A model generated the notes under the pieces. It worked only from the letters and a program-made list of their open reading frames with translations. It was not told the DNA's origin and did not search any database. A DNA stretch of 64,000 bases from G051903925 sp051903925 (GTDB lineage Bacteria > Pseudomonadota > Alphaproteobacteria > Zavarziniales > Zavarziniaceae): assembly GCF_051903925.1 (NCBI RefSeq), contig NZ_CP173678.1:1860001-1924000 (forward strand). Reading direction: 5' to 3'. The translations under genes were made by a program, and so were the position numbers. Positions 32,836-40,807 of this stretch are shown piece by piece (positions within the stretch are counted from its first letter, which is position 1; each line of letters starts with the position of its first letter).

Positions 32836-33774
32836 ATGGCCAGGATCCACTACAACCCGTTCGATGGCGGTCCGTACAAGATGCGGATGGGCATCACGCC
32901 CCTGGACGGCCTAGCCGAGTGGATCACGGTGGACGAGGAGTTCGCGACCGAGCTCGCGCTGAAGCGCGACCTGCTGCGGGACGAGCGCGACGCGGTCCTT
33001 GCCGTCACGCCCGGCTCCGAACCCGCCTGTGCCGAGGTGCTGGAACTGCTGGCCGACCACCTGCCGCGCCAGTTCCCCGACGTGTTCACGCGCGATGGCG
33101 GCCGCCTGACGGTGCTGCCGACCGGGGAGACCTGGACCGTCGACCCGCCTGAGCAGCATCCGCTCGAACTGGCTGGCCGCCTGGTCCAGGAAGATTTGTG
33201 CGTGATGGAGGAGAATGACGGCGGCGACTATGTCCTGACCGCAGCCAACCTCTGCTTCCCCAGCTTCTGGCGCCTGGCGGAAAAGATCGGCCGGCCGCTG
33301 CACGAGATCCACGGACCCGTGCCCGACCTGGCCCAGACGATCGGCGGCGCCATGTCCCGCTTCTTCAAGGCGCTGGCGGTGGACCGCCCGGTGCAGCGCC
33401 TCAACGCCTCGATCGCTGGCCACCCCGACCTGTTCCAGCCGGCCAGCAAGGGGGAGCGCAATCGCCTGCTGGTCGACCGGGGCGAAATCAATCCCGACAA
33501 TGCGGGCGAGACGATCTACTTCCGCATGGAGCGGCAAACTTTGCGCCGGCTGCCGCGGACTGGCGCCATCCTCTTCACCATCCACATCTACCGCTACAAG
33601 CTGGACGACCTGGCGCAGCGCCCCGACATGGCCGCGGGCTTTGCCACCTACTTGCGCACGCTGACCCCCGGCATGACGCAGTACAAGGCCGCCGACATCC
33701 TGGGACCCGCCGCCCTGGCCGCCCTCGACCGCATCGTGGCGCAAGCCGCCGACAAGGCGGCGGCGGCGGAGTAG
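32836..33774 (+). CDS. DUF3445 (heme-dependent oxidative N-demethylase-like) protein
   Basis: A 312-residue protein of the DUF3445 family. Characterised relatives include the alpha subunit of a heme-dependent oxidative N-demethylase that uses a PAS-like heme site to demethylate dimethylamine. Recognisable blocks are YNPFDGGPYKMRMGI near the N-terminus, VQEDLCVMEE, LTAANLCFPSFWRLAEKIGRP (about 135-155) and LFTIHIYRYKL near the end. The other subunits of the characterised enzyme are not encoded here, so the substrate is open. AGGAGGCACGGC precedes the ATG. It follows the TetR gene on the same strand and is followed by a dispersed repeat. Confidence 0.8.
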   Translation: MARIHYNPFDGGPYKMRMGITPLDGLAEWITVDEEFATELALKRDLLRDERDAVLAVTPGSEPACAEVLELLADHLPRQFPDVFTRDGGRLTVLPTGETWTVDPPEQHPLELAGRLVQEDLCVMEENDGGDYVLTAANLCFPSFWRLAEKIGRPLHEIHGPVPDLAQTIGGAMSRFFKALAVDRPVQRLNASIAGHPDLFQPASKGERNRLLVDRGEINPDNAGETIYFRMERQTLRRLPRTGAILFTIHIYRYKLDDLAQRPDMAAGFATYLRTLTPGMTQYKAADILGPAALAALDRIVAQAADKAAAAE

Positions 33775-33796
33775 GGCTGGCGGATGACGGAACTAC

Positions 33797-33882
33797 CGCT
33801 CATTCCCGCGAAAGCGGGAATCCAGGGCCACCAGCGCTGTCCCTGCGGCCCCTGGATCCCCGCTTTCGCGGGGATGAGCGGG
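33797..33882. repeat. Dispersed palindromic repeat, copy 1
   Basis: An 86-base element with two near-identical inverted arms of about 32 bases (33797-33828 and 33850-33882), each itself containing a TCCCCGCGAAAGCGGGGA-type hairpin. The same unit recurs at 39414-39500. It lies after the DUF3445 gene in a gap before a convergent gene. It may be a non-autonomous mobile repeat or a REP-like element and may also end transcription. Confidence 0.8.
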
Positions 33883-33975
33883 TAAATCACACGCCTGAAT
33901 TGCGTCGACAGCTACAGCGGAGATGTGTGCAGACCGGAGGGACAAGCCGGGTGAGACGTAGGTGGGAACGGCGCC

Positions 33976-34743
33976 TCACCCCCGCCAGTCGGGCATCTTG
34001 CGGTCGAGTTCGCGGAGCAGGGGGGCCCATTCCAGGTCGCCCAGGGCCTCGGCGCCCATCTCGTACTGGCGGGCGGTGTGCTCGCACACCTCGGGGCTGG
34101 GGATGATCAGCTTGGCGCCGGAATTCATCGCGGCGATCTGCACCTCGCACGAGCGTTCCAGGTAGAACAGCAGGATGAACGCCTCCTGCACCGAGCGGCC
34201 CACCGACAGCGTGCCGTGGTTGCGCAGGATCATGACGTCGTGGTTGCCCAGGTCGCGGGCCAGGGCCTCGCGCTCCGCCAGGTCCAGCGCGATGCCGCAA
34301 TAGTCGTGATAGGCAACGCGGTTGTAGAACTGCAGCGAGAACTGGCTGATCGGCAGCAGACCGCATTCCAGCGTCGACACTGCCATGCCCGCGCGGGTGT
34401 GCAGGTGCATGGCCGAATTGACGTCAGGCCTGGCGTTATAGATCGCGGAATGGATGGTGAAGCCGGCCGGGTTGCAGGCGCCGCCGTCGACCGCATTGCC
34501 GTGCTTGTCGACCTTGGCCAGGTTCTTGGGCGTCACCTCGTCGAACTGCATGCCATAGTCGATGACCAGGAAGCAGTCCGGGTCGTCCGGCACCCGCGCC
34601 GTCAGGTGCGTGTAGATCAGGTCCGTCATCCGGTAGAGCGAGAACAGGCGATAGGCCGCGGCCAGCGCCTCGCGCGCCTCTGCCTCGGTCCGGGCGGGCG
34701 GGATCAGGTGCTTCTTGGGAACGATCGTGACGTGCTCGGTCAT
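33976..34743 (-). CDS. Class II aldolase/adducin-family protein
   Basis: A 255-residue protein of the fuculose-phosphate aldolase fold. Zn-binding residues are visible in AMHLHTRAGMA (HxH) and the later ILRNHGTL His. It also has the family's ThrHis block YTHLTARVPD near the N-terminus and LGNHDVMILRNHG. Members cleave aldol substrates, decarboxylate, or act as epimerases, and many bacterial copies annotated this way are uncharacterised. No sugar kinase or isomerase accompanies it, so the substrate is unknown. The ATG at 34743 has GGAG eight bases upstream. A terminator separates it from the upstream glutathione transferase gene. Confidence 0.85.
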   Translation of the reverse strand: MTEHVTIVPKKHLIPPARTEAEAREALAAAYRLFSLYRMTDLIYTHLTARVPDDPDCFLVIDYGMQFDEVTPKNLAKVDKHGNAVDGGACNPAGFTIHSAIYNARPDVNSAMHLHTRAGMAVSTLECGLLPISQFSLQFYNRVAYHDYCGIALDLAEREALARDLGNHDVMILRNHGTLSVGRSVQEAFILLFYLERSCEVQIAAMNSGAKLIIPSPEVCEHTARQYEMGAEALGDLEWAPLLRELDRKMPDWRG

Positions 34744-34855
34744 GGGGACGGCTCCGGCTGGCACGGATGGGATGGCGAAGTGTGCCACTCCGCCCGGGTC
34801 TCCGCTATTGCTGCAACGCAAAAGACAGGGCCGACGTCATCAAAACATGGCCAAA

Positions 34856-34894
34856 GGCGGGGCTGGTTCCGTTGCCCGGAACACCCGCCCCGCC
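34856..34894 (-). terminator. Strong terminator after glutathione transferase gene
   Basis: An 8-bp GC stem (34856-34863 with 34887-34894) continues into an inner GGTTCCG/CGGAAC stem. On the minus strand it is followed by TTT and then TTTTG. It begins 14 bases past the stop codon at 34908. This is one of the clearest intrinsic terminators in the window. Confidence 0.7.
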
Positions 34895-34907
34895 GGACAC
34901 TCGACCC

Positions 34908-35525
34908 TCAGGCTGCCTTGCCCTTGCGGGCCTGTCCCGCCGCGGGCCGGCCCAGGCATGCCGTCAGCCACTGCTCGACCTTGGGGAACGCCCCCAGGTC
35001 GATCTTGACCGTGCGCGCCCAGGACAGGACGGCGGCGACGTTCAGGTCGGCCACGGTGAAGCGGTCGCCCAGCAGGTAGGGCTGATCGGCCAGCGCCTGC
35101 TCCAGCACGGCCAGCGGCTTCTGCAGGGCGGCGTTCGCGGCCTCGGCCTTGGCGGGGTCGCGCTGGCCCTCCGGCAGGAACATGCGGTGCATGGCCAGCT
35201 GCAGCGAATTCGCCTCCAGCTCGCTCATCGCCCAGAAGCTCCACTGCAGCGCCTTGCCTTCCTCGGCCAGGTTGGTCGGCGCCAGGGGGCCGCCATGCTT
35301 GCGCGCCAGATAGAGGTTGATCGCCATCGATTCATAGAGGGTCAGCCCCTCGTCATCGATCGCCGGCACGCGGTTGTTGGGATTGGCCTTCAGGAATTCC
35401 GGCGTGATCGATTCGGGCTTGGCATAGAAGACGGGCTCCGACTCGAACGGCACACCCATTTCCAGCGCCATCCAGAAGGTGCGATAGGCCCGCGATCCCG
35501 GAATGCCATAGATCTTCAGCGTCAT
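34908..35525 (-). CDS. Glutathione S-transferase
   Basis: A 205-residue cytosolic GST. It has an N-terminal thioredoxin-fold glutathione-binding domain (1-80, with GSRAYRTFWMALE, the cis-Pro block NRVPAIDD, and the ESMAI glutathione site). The C-terminal helical domain contains the N-capping block LGDRFTVADLNVAAVL. GGGGAGG lies six bases before the ATG at 35525. It follows the alpha/beta hydrolase gene by 41 bases on the same strand, and a strong terminator ends the unit. The electrophile it conjugates or isomerises is not predictable. Confidence 0.9.
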   Translation of the reverse strand: MTLKIYGIPGSRAYRTFWMALEMGVPFESEPVFYAKPESITPEFLKANPNNRVPAIDDEGLTLYESMAINLYLARKHGGPLAPTNLAEEGKALQWSFWAMSELEANSLQLAMHRMFLPEGQRDPAKAEAANAALQKPLAVLEQALADQPYLLGDRFTVADLNVAAVLSWARTVKIDLGAFPKVEQWLTACLGRPAAGQARKGKAA

Positions 35526-35566
35526 GCTCATCCTCCCCAGGGGATTTATCCTTGTGGGGGCGCAGC

Positions 35567-36373
35567 CTAGCGGCCCCCGGCGTGTCGCGCCAGGAATGCG
35601 CCGACTGCGGCATTGAAGCCATCGGCCACTTCGACATTGATCGAATGCCCGCCCTCCAGGTCGACCACCTCGACGCCCGGCAGCTGGCCGGGCAGGGCCT
35701 GGCGCAGCGGCTGGAAGGATTTTTCCCACAATCCGTTGACCAGCAGGCTGGGCACGCGGGTCGCGGCCACATCCGCCGCCACCGACAGGCCGGGGACCGT
35801 CACGGCCATGCAGCGGGCCAGGCCCTCAGCCGGGATCAGGGCCGCATCGGCCACCATCTCGTCCCGCACCGCGTCCGGGAAGCGCCGGGCATTGCTGGGA
35901 TGGAAGGGCAGGGCGGCGATCGCCTCAGCCCCTCCCGCCGCGATCGCCGCCGCCCGCTCCGCGATCTGCGCAGGCGTGCCCAGCTTCCCGGCGGGCTGGA
36001 ACGCGGACATGGAATTGGTCGCAACCTGCGCCAGGACGCGGTCGGGATGGCTCAGCGCATAGCGCCAGGTGATGCCGGCGCCGAACGACTGGCCGCACAC
36101 GGCCCAGCGTTCCGCGCCCAGGCGCTGGCGCAGGTGCTCGAACGCCGCGACATAGGACGCGACGCGATAAGGCGTCTCATCCTCCGGTGCCGCGGAGCGG
36201 CCATGGGCCAGCAGCTCCACCACCACCGGCCGGCAGACGCGCGCCAGGCCCGCCAGGTTGACCCGCCATTGGGCCCGGCTGGACAGGAAGCCGTGCAGCA
36301 GCAGCAGGTGCGGCCCCGTCCCCTCGTGCACCTCGACATGGAGGGCGAGGTCCTCGAAATCGGTCAATGGCAT
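35567..36373 (-). CDS. Alpha/beta-fold hydrolase
   Basis: A 268-residue alpha/beta hydrolase. The oxyanion block HGFLSSRAQW (HGF), the nucleophile elbow CGQSFGAG (Ser in GxSxG) and the late catalytic His in EGGHSINVE are visible. Members include esterases, C-C bond hydrolases and lactonases. The start at 36373 gives MPLTDFEDLALHVEV, which begins at the first strand; an upstream in-frame start at 36463 would add 30 residues unlike the family. It is upstream of GST in a two-gene unit. Confidence 0.85.
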   Translation of the reverse strand: MPLTDFEDLALHVEVHEGTGPHLLLLHGFLSSRAQWRVNLAGLARVCRPVVVELLAHGRSAAPEDETPYRVASYVAAFEHLRQRLGAERWAVCGQSFGAGITWRYALSHPDRVLAQVATNSMSAFQPAGKLGTPAQIAERAAAIAAGGAEAIAALPFHPSNARRFPDAVRDEMVADAALIPAEGLARCMAVTVPGLSVAADVAATRVPSLLVNGLWEKSFQPLRQALPGQLPGVEVVDLEGGHSINVEVADGFNAAVGAFLARHAGGR

Positions 36374-36548
36374 GGGCGTCTTCTGGCGATCCTGGGCTGT
36401 CCCACGTGTGGGGCGCCGATTGAGCCGCAATCGGCGTGACGTGTCGACCCGGCGGTAGAACACGGTTCTCTCCGCGCTGGTCTGAGGCTAAACAGAGCGC
36501 GTAGAGATCGCGCAAGCGGATCGGGGATCGTCTCGGGAGGATGACGCA

Positions 36549-37367
36549 ATGAGTGCGAACGAACGGATCAGTGTCGAGATCACGGACGGCGTGGCCGATG
36601 TCCGGCTGATCCGGGTCGACAAGATGAATGCGCTGGACCCGCACATGTTCGCAGCGCTGGTCGAGACCGGCAACCGGCTGAAGGCGGACAAGAGCCTGCG
36701 CGCCATCGTCCTGTCGGGTGAGGGCCGCGCCTTCTGCGCCGGCCTGGACACCAGCAATTTCGCCCGCATGCGCGAAGGGGGCGAAGGCCCGCGCGTATCC
36801 TCCGCCGGCGGCTCGCTGGAGGAGCGGACCCACGGCATCTGCAACAACGCCCAGTATGCCGTCTGGGTCTGGCGCGAGATGCCGGTGCCGGTGATCGCGG
36901 CGGTCCATGGCGTCGCCTTCGGCGGCGGCTTCCAGGTCGCCCTGGGGGCGGACATGCGCTACATGGCGCCGGGCACGAAGCTCTCGGTGATGGAGGCCAA
37001 GTGGGGCCTGGTGCCCGACATGGCCGGCATGGCGATCATGCGCCGCCTGGCGCGCGAGGACGTGGTCCGCGAACTGACCTATACCGCGCGCATCTTCACC
37101 GCGGAGGAGGCGCTGGCCTTTGGCTTCGCCACGCGCGTCTGCAACGATCCGCGCGCCGAGGCCCTGGCCACCGCGCGGGAGATCGCGCGCAAGAACCCGG
37201 ACGCGATCCGCGCCGCCAAGCGCATCATCAACAACTACTCCGATGCCGATGCCGGCGCGATCCTGCAGGCGGAATCGAGCGAGCAGGTCAAGATCATGGG
37301 CACGCCCAACCAGGTCGAGGCCGTGACCGCCGAAATGGAGAAGCGAGCCCCCCGCTTCGCTGCCTGA
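36549..37367 (+). CDS. Crotonase-fold protein (enoyl-CoA hydratase-like)
   Basis: A 272-residue crotonase-superfamily protein. CoA/oxyanion motifs are present: SGEGRAFCAGLD (about 56-67) and AVHGVAFGGGFQVALGAD (about 118-135). In enoyl-CoA hydratase two Glu residues activate water. Here the first position is Gln129 (GGGFQ) while the second appears kept as Glu149 (SVMEAK). Hydration is therefore uncertain, and isomerase or hydrolase activity is possible. GGGAGGATGACGCA precedes the ATG. It is the first of a plus-strand run of four metabolic genes. Confidence 0.85.
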   Translation: MSANERISVEITDGVADVRLIRVDKMNALDPHMFAALVETGNRLKADKSLRAIVLSGEGRAFCAGLDTSNFARMREGGEGPRVSSAGGSLEERTHGICNNAQYAVWVWREMPVPVIAAVHGVAFGGGFQVALGADMRYMAPGTKLSVMEAKWGLVPDMAGMAIMRRLAREDVVRELTYTARIFTAEEALAFGFATRVCNDPRAEALATAREIARKNPDAIRAAKRIINNYSDADAGAILQAESSEQVKIMGTPNQVEAVTAEMEKRAPRFAA

Positions 37368-37385
37368 CGACGCGAGGCGGCGCCC

Positions 37386-37730
37386 ATGGCAACGCCCGAC
37401 GACCTTCGCCGGCTGGCCCTGGCTCAGCCGGATGCCGTCGAGAGCAGCCACATGGGCACGGCTGACTTCCGGGTGAAGGGTCGCATCTTCGCGACCCTTC
37501 ATGCCGAGGCTGGCCATGCGGTGGTCAAGCTCGACCCCATGGCGCAGGAAGCGCTCTGTGCCGCGGAACCCGCGGCGCTCTCTCCGGTGCCTGGCGCCTG
37601 GGGGGCCAAGGGCTGGACCCGCATCCACCTGGATGCGTCGGATGAGGCGCTTGTCGCCGACCTGCTCGCCCGGGCCCATGGCCTGGTCACCGCCGGCGCG
37701 AAACGGAGCCGCCGCAGATCACCCCCCTGA
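37386..37730 (+). CDS. MmcQ/YjbR family protein
   Basis: A 114-residue protein of the MmcQ/YjbR fold, a small double-wing DNA-binding-like domain found widely with no firmly established role. Diagnostic features are the early block ALAQPDAVESSHMGTADFRVKG in outline, the strand IFATLH, and WGAKGWTRIHLD. It lies 18 bases after the first crotonase-like gene. A basic tail (residues 105-114) follows the conserved domain. Confidence 0.75.
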   Translation: MATPDDLRRLALAQPDAVESSHMGTADFRVKGRIFATLHAEAGHAVVKLDPMAQEALCAAEPAALSPVPGAWGAKGWTRIHLDASDEALVADLLARAHGLVTAGAKRSRRRSPP

Positions 37731-37822
37731 TCTGATCCAGGCGCGGTCCATTCGGGGTTTCGCTCGGCCACGCGGTCGTTCATCCTCCGTCCAACAGAAG
37801 AACGACAGGGGAGGGTCGGACG

Positions 37823-38608
37823 ATGGTTGCAGAACGCTACGGCGACGTGGGCGTAAGCCTGGACGGGCATGTGGCCACGGTCGAGATCCAGCGCCCGCCG
37901 CACAATTATTTCGACCACATCCTGATCGCCGACATCGCTTCCGCATTCGAGGCGCTGGACGAGGTGGCGGACTGCCGCGCCATCGTCCTGGCGGCGCAGG
38001 GCAAGTCGTTCTGCGCCGGTGCCAACTTCACCGCGCGGCCGCCCGGCGGCAGCGACGGCCCGGCCGTCCAGACCAACCCGCTCTATACAGCCGCCGTGCG
38101 CCTGTTCCGCACGAAAAAGCCGGTCGTGGCGGCGATCCAGGGGGCGGCGATCGGCGGCGGCCTGGGGGTTGCCCTGGTGTCCGACTTCCGCGTCGCCTCG
38201 CCCGAGGCGCGCTTTGCCGCCAATTTCGTCAAGATCTCGTTCCATCCGGGCTTCGGCCTGACGCACACCCTGCCGCGCCTGATCGGGGCGCAGCGGGCCT
38301 CTCTCCTGTTCCTGACCGGGCGGCGCATCGACGGCGCCACGGCGCACGACTGGGGCATGGTCGACGTCCTGACCAGCGCGGAAAACCTGCGGGCCGATGC
38401 CCACGCCCTGGCGGCGGAGATTGCCGAGAACGGGCCGCTGGCCATCGTCTCGACCCGGGCCACGATCCGCGCCGGCCTGGCCGATGCCGTGATGGCCGCG
38501 ACGGAGCGGGAGCAGAAGGAACAGGCCTGGCTGATGGACACGGCCGACCATGCCGAGGGCGTCCGCGCGGTGGCCGAGCGCCGCCCCGGCCGCTTCGTCG
38601 GCCGCTGA
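37823..38608 (+). CDS. Crotonase-fold protein lacking hydratase glutamates
   Basis: A 261-residue crotonase-superfamily protein. The oxyanion-hole motifs are kept (LAAQGKSFCAGANF and IQGAAIGGGLGVALVSD). Both catalytic Glu positions of enoyl-CoA hydratase appear replaced, by Gly115 and about Phe135 (AANFVKISF). A different reaction on an acyl-CoA, such as isomerisation, C-C cleavage or thioester hydrolysis, is more likely. CAGGGGAGGG precedes the ATG. The stop overlaps a possible ATG of the downstream hydrolase (TGATG). Confidence 0.83.
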   Translation: MVAERYGDVGVSLDGHVATVEIQRPPHNYFDHILIADIASAFEALDEVADCRAIVLAAQGKSFCAGANFTARPPGGSDGPAVQTNPLYTAAVRLFRTKKPVVAAIQGAAIGGGLGVALVSDFRVASPEARFAANFVKISFHPGFGLTHTLPRLIGAQRASLLFLTGRRIDGATAHDWGMVDVLTSAENLRADAHALAAEIAENGPLAIVSTRATIRAGLADAVMAATEREQKEQAWLMDTADHAEGVRAVAERRPGRFVGR

Positions 38609-38622
38609 TGGGAGTTGGGCAA

Positions 38623-39390
38623 ATGGCCACCTTGAACCGCGACGGCGTCGCCATCCATTACGAGGTGCATGGGCCCGCCGATGCACCCGTGCTGCTGCTC
38701 TCCCACGGCTATTCGGCCACGTCGGGCATGTGGGCCGGACAGATCGAGGCACTGTCGCGCGACCATCGCCTGGTCCTGTGGGACATGCGTGGCCATGGTG
38801 CCAGCGACAGCCCCGCCGACCAGGATCTCTATTCGGAGGAAGCGACGGTCGCCGACATGGCGGCGATCCTGGACGCCGTCGGGGCCAGGACCGCCATCGT
38901 CGGCGGCCTGTCGCTGGGCGGCTACATGTCGCTGGCCTTCCACGTGGCGCACCCTGAGCGGGTGCGCGCCCTGCTGATCATCGATACCGGCCCCGGCTTC
39001 CGCAAGGATCCGCCGCGGGAGGCGTGGAACCAGACCGCGCACCGCACGGCCGAACGGTTCGAGCAGTCGGGCCTGGCCGCACTCCAGCGCATGAGCAAGG
39101 AAATGGCGATGAGCCGGCATCGCAGCGTCGAGGGCCTGGTCCGGGCCGCGCGCGGCATGCTGACCCAGAAGGATTCGCGGATCATCGACAGCCTGTCGAC
39201 GATCGCGGTGCCGTCCCTGGTCGTGGTCGGCGCCGACGACACGCCCTTCCTGGCGGCCAGCGACTACATGGCGGCCAAGATCCCGGGTGCGGAAAAGATC
39301 GTGATCCCGAACGCCGGCCACGCCGTCAACATCGACCAGCCCCAGGCCTTCAACACCGCCGTCCTCGACTTCCTGAAGCGGCGGGTGTGA
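38623..39390 (+). CDS. Alpha/beta-fold hydrolase
   Basis: A 255-residue alpha/beta hydrolase. Visible features are the HGY oxyanion block in LLSHGYSATSGMW, the nucleophile elbow GGLSLGGYMS (GxSxG), an acid in VVGADDTPF and the final His in NAGHAVNIDQP. It resembles 3-oxoadipate enol-lactonase and related esterases. GGGAG eight bases upstream supports the ATG at 38623; an ATG at 38608 overlapping the previous stop is the alternative. It sits directly after a crotonase-like gene, so it may act on the same pathway intermediate. Confidence 0.87.
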   Translation: MATLNRDGVAIHYEVHGPADAPVLLLSHGYSATSGMWAGQIEALSRDHRLVLWDMRGHGASDSPADQDLYSEEATVADMAAILDAVGARTAIVGGLSLGGYMSLAFHVAHPERVRALLIIDTGPGFRKDPPREAWNQTAHRTAERFEQSGLAALQRMSKEMAMSRHRSVEGLVRAARGMLTQKDSRIIDSLSTIAVPSLVVVGADDTPFLAASDYMAAKIPGAEKIVIPNAGHAVNIDQPQAFNTAVLDFLKRRV

Positions 39391-39413
39391 TGCGCGGATG
39401 AACAACAATTAAA

Positions 39414-39500
39414 CCGCTCATCCCCGCAAAGGCGGGGATCCAGGGGCCGCAAGCGCAGGTCCATGTGGCTCTGGATCCCCGCCTTCGCGGGGATGAGCGG
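39414..39500. repeat. Dispersed palindromic repeat, copy 2
   Basis: The same family as 33797-33882: inverted arms of about 32 bases (39414-39446 and 39469-39500), each with an internal CCCCGCAAAGGCGGGG-type hairpin and an ATCCAGGGG end, and a variable 22-base centre. It lies just downstream of the alpha/beta hydrolase gene, and both copies occupy 3' intergenic gaps. Confidence 0.8.
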
Positions 39501-39634
39501 GAAGGGAAGTCGCCACTTGCCGGGGCTCGGCGAAGGCCGCTTCTAGATTCCACACTGGTCTTGCGCTGGTATTCGGGCCAGGAGCGCGATCCGGCGGGGC
39601 GTGCTAGGGAAGCCTGCCCCATACAGGATCCGAC

Positions 39635-40747
39635 ATGACAAAGCCCAAGCTCTTCTCGCCCCTGACGCTCGGCGCGCTGGCGCTTCAGCACCGCGTCGTC
39701 CTGGCGCCGCTGACCCGCATGCGGGCCGCCCTGCCGGGCAACGTGCCGACGCCGCTGAATGCCGAGTACTACGCCCAGCGCAGCACGCCGGGCGGCCTGC
39801 TGATCGCGGAGGCGACGCAGGTCTCGCGCCAGGGCCAGGGTTATCCCGGCACGCCCGGCATCCATACCGAGGAGCAGGCCGAGGGCTGGCGCCTGGTGAC
39901 CGACGCGGTCCATGCCAAGGGCGGCCTGATCGTGCTGCAGCTCTGGCACGTCGGGCGCATCTCGCACTCCAGCTATCAGGAGGACGGGCGCCCGCCGATT
40001 TCCGCCTCGGACGTCCCGGCCAAGGGTCGCGCGCTGAGCGCCAATGCCGGGCCCGTCCCGTACGAGACGCCGCGCCCCGCGACGGTCGAGGAGATCGCCC
40101 AGATCGTTGCGCAGTACCGCCGCGGCGCGGAGCTGGCCAAGCAGGCAGGCTTCGACGGGGTCGAGGTGCACGGCGCCAATGGCTACCTGATCGAGCAGTT
40201 CACAAACGACTATACCAACCGCCGGACCGACGCCTATGGCGGCTCGGCCCAGAACCGCAGCCGCTTCCTGCGCGAGGTGGTGGACGCGGTGGTCGGCGTC
40301 TGGGGGCCGGAGCGCACCGGCATCCGCCTCTCGCCCTTCGGCTCGGCCGACAGCCATGACAGCGATCCGGTCCACACCTACACCACGGTGCTGGAGGCGC
40401 TGAACCCGCTGAACCTGTCCTTTGTCCACCTGATCGAGCCGCGCTCCGCGGGTGCCGGCGCCGGTGCCACGCCCACCGACGAGCGCTCGTCCAGCGAGGT
40501 CTTCCGCCCGGTCTACAGGGGCAAGCTGATCGCCGCCGGCGGCTATATGCGGGACGAGGCGATCGCCGTCGTGGAAAAGGGCCAGGCCGACGCCGTGGCA
40601 TTCGGGCGCTACTTCATCTCGAACCCCGACCTGCCGCGCCGGCTGGAGATCAATGCCGAACTGACGCCCTACAACCGCCCGACCTTCTACTCGCCGGGGC
40701 CGGTCGGCTATACCGACTATCCCTTCCTGGAGACGGCCGCGGCCTGA
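39635..40747 (+). CDS. Old Yellow Enzyme family alkene reductase
   Basis: A 370-residue FMN-dependent ene-reductase of the OYE/NemA type that reduces electrophilic C=C bonds and nitro compounds with NADPH. The barrel motifs are present: LTRMRA near the FMN site, LIVLQLWHVGRISH, GVEVHGANGYLIEQF (His/Asn substrate-binding pair) and RTDAYGGSAQNRSRFL. Near the C-terminus are AAGGYMRDEA and VAFGRYFISNPDLPRRL for phosphate binding. Length is typical. It could detoxify unsaturated aldehydes or reduce an intermediate of the upstream acyl-CoA genes. A hairpin follows it. Confidence 0.92.
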   Translation: MTKPKLFSPLTLGALALQHRVVLAPLTRMRAALPGNVPTPLNAEYYAQRSTPGGLLIAEATQVSRQGQGYPGTPGIHTEEQAEGWRLVTDAVHAKGGLIVLQLWHVGRISHSSYQEDGRPPISASDVPAKGRALSANAGPVPYETPRPATVEEIAQIVAQYRRGAELAKQAGFDGVEVHGANGYLIEQFTNDYTNRRTDAYGGSAQNRSRFLREVVDAVVGVWGPERTGIRLSPFGSADSHDSDPVHTYTTVLEALNPLNLSFVHLIEPRSAGAGAGATPTDERSSSEVFRPVYRGKLIAAGGYMRDEAIAVVEKGQADAVAFGRYFISNPDLPRRLEINAELTPYNRPTFYSPGPVGYTDYPFLETAAA

Positions 40748-40756
40748 CGCGATGGA

Positions 40757-40787
40757 CCCTCCCCCGTTCCGCAGGGATGGGGGAGGG
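40757..40787. terminator. Hairpin between convergent genes
   Basis: A perfect 9-bp stem (40757-40765 with 40779-40787) around a 13-base loop, ten bases after the ene-reductase stop and 20 bases from the convergent antiporter stop. It is well placed to end transcription from both sides. Confidence 0.55.
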
Positions 40788-40807
40788 ACCCCAGGTTGGT
40801 CTGGCGC

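Noticed and set aside
33797..33882. Possible tRNA or small RNA because of stacked hairpins
   Set aside because: There is no cloverleaf or anticodon arm, and a second copy at 39414-39500 identifies it as a dispersed repeat.
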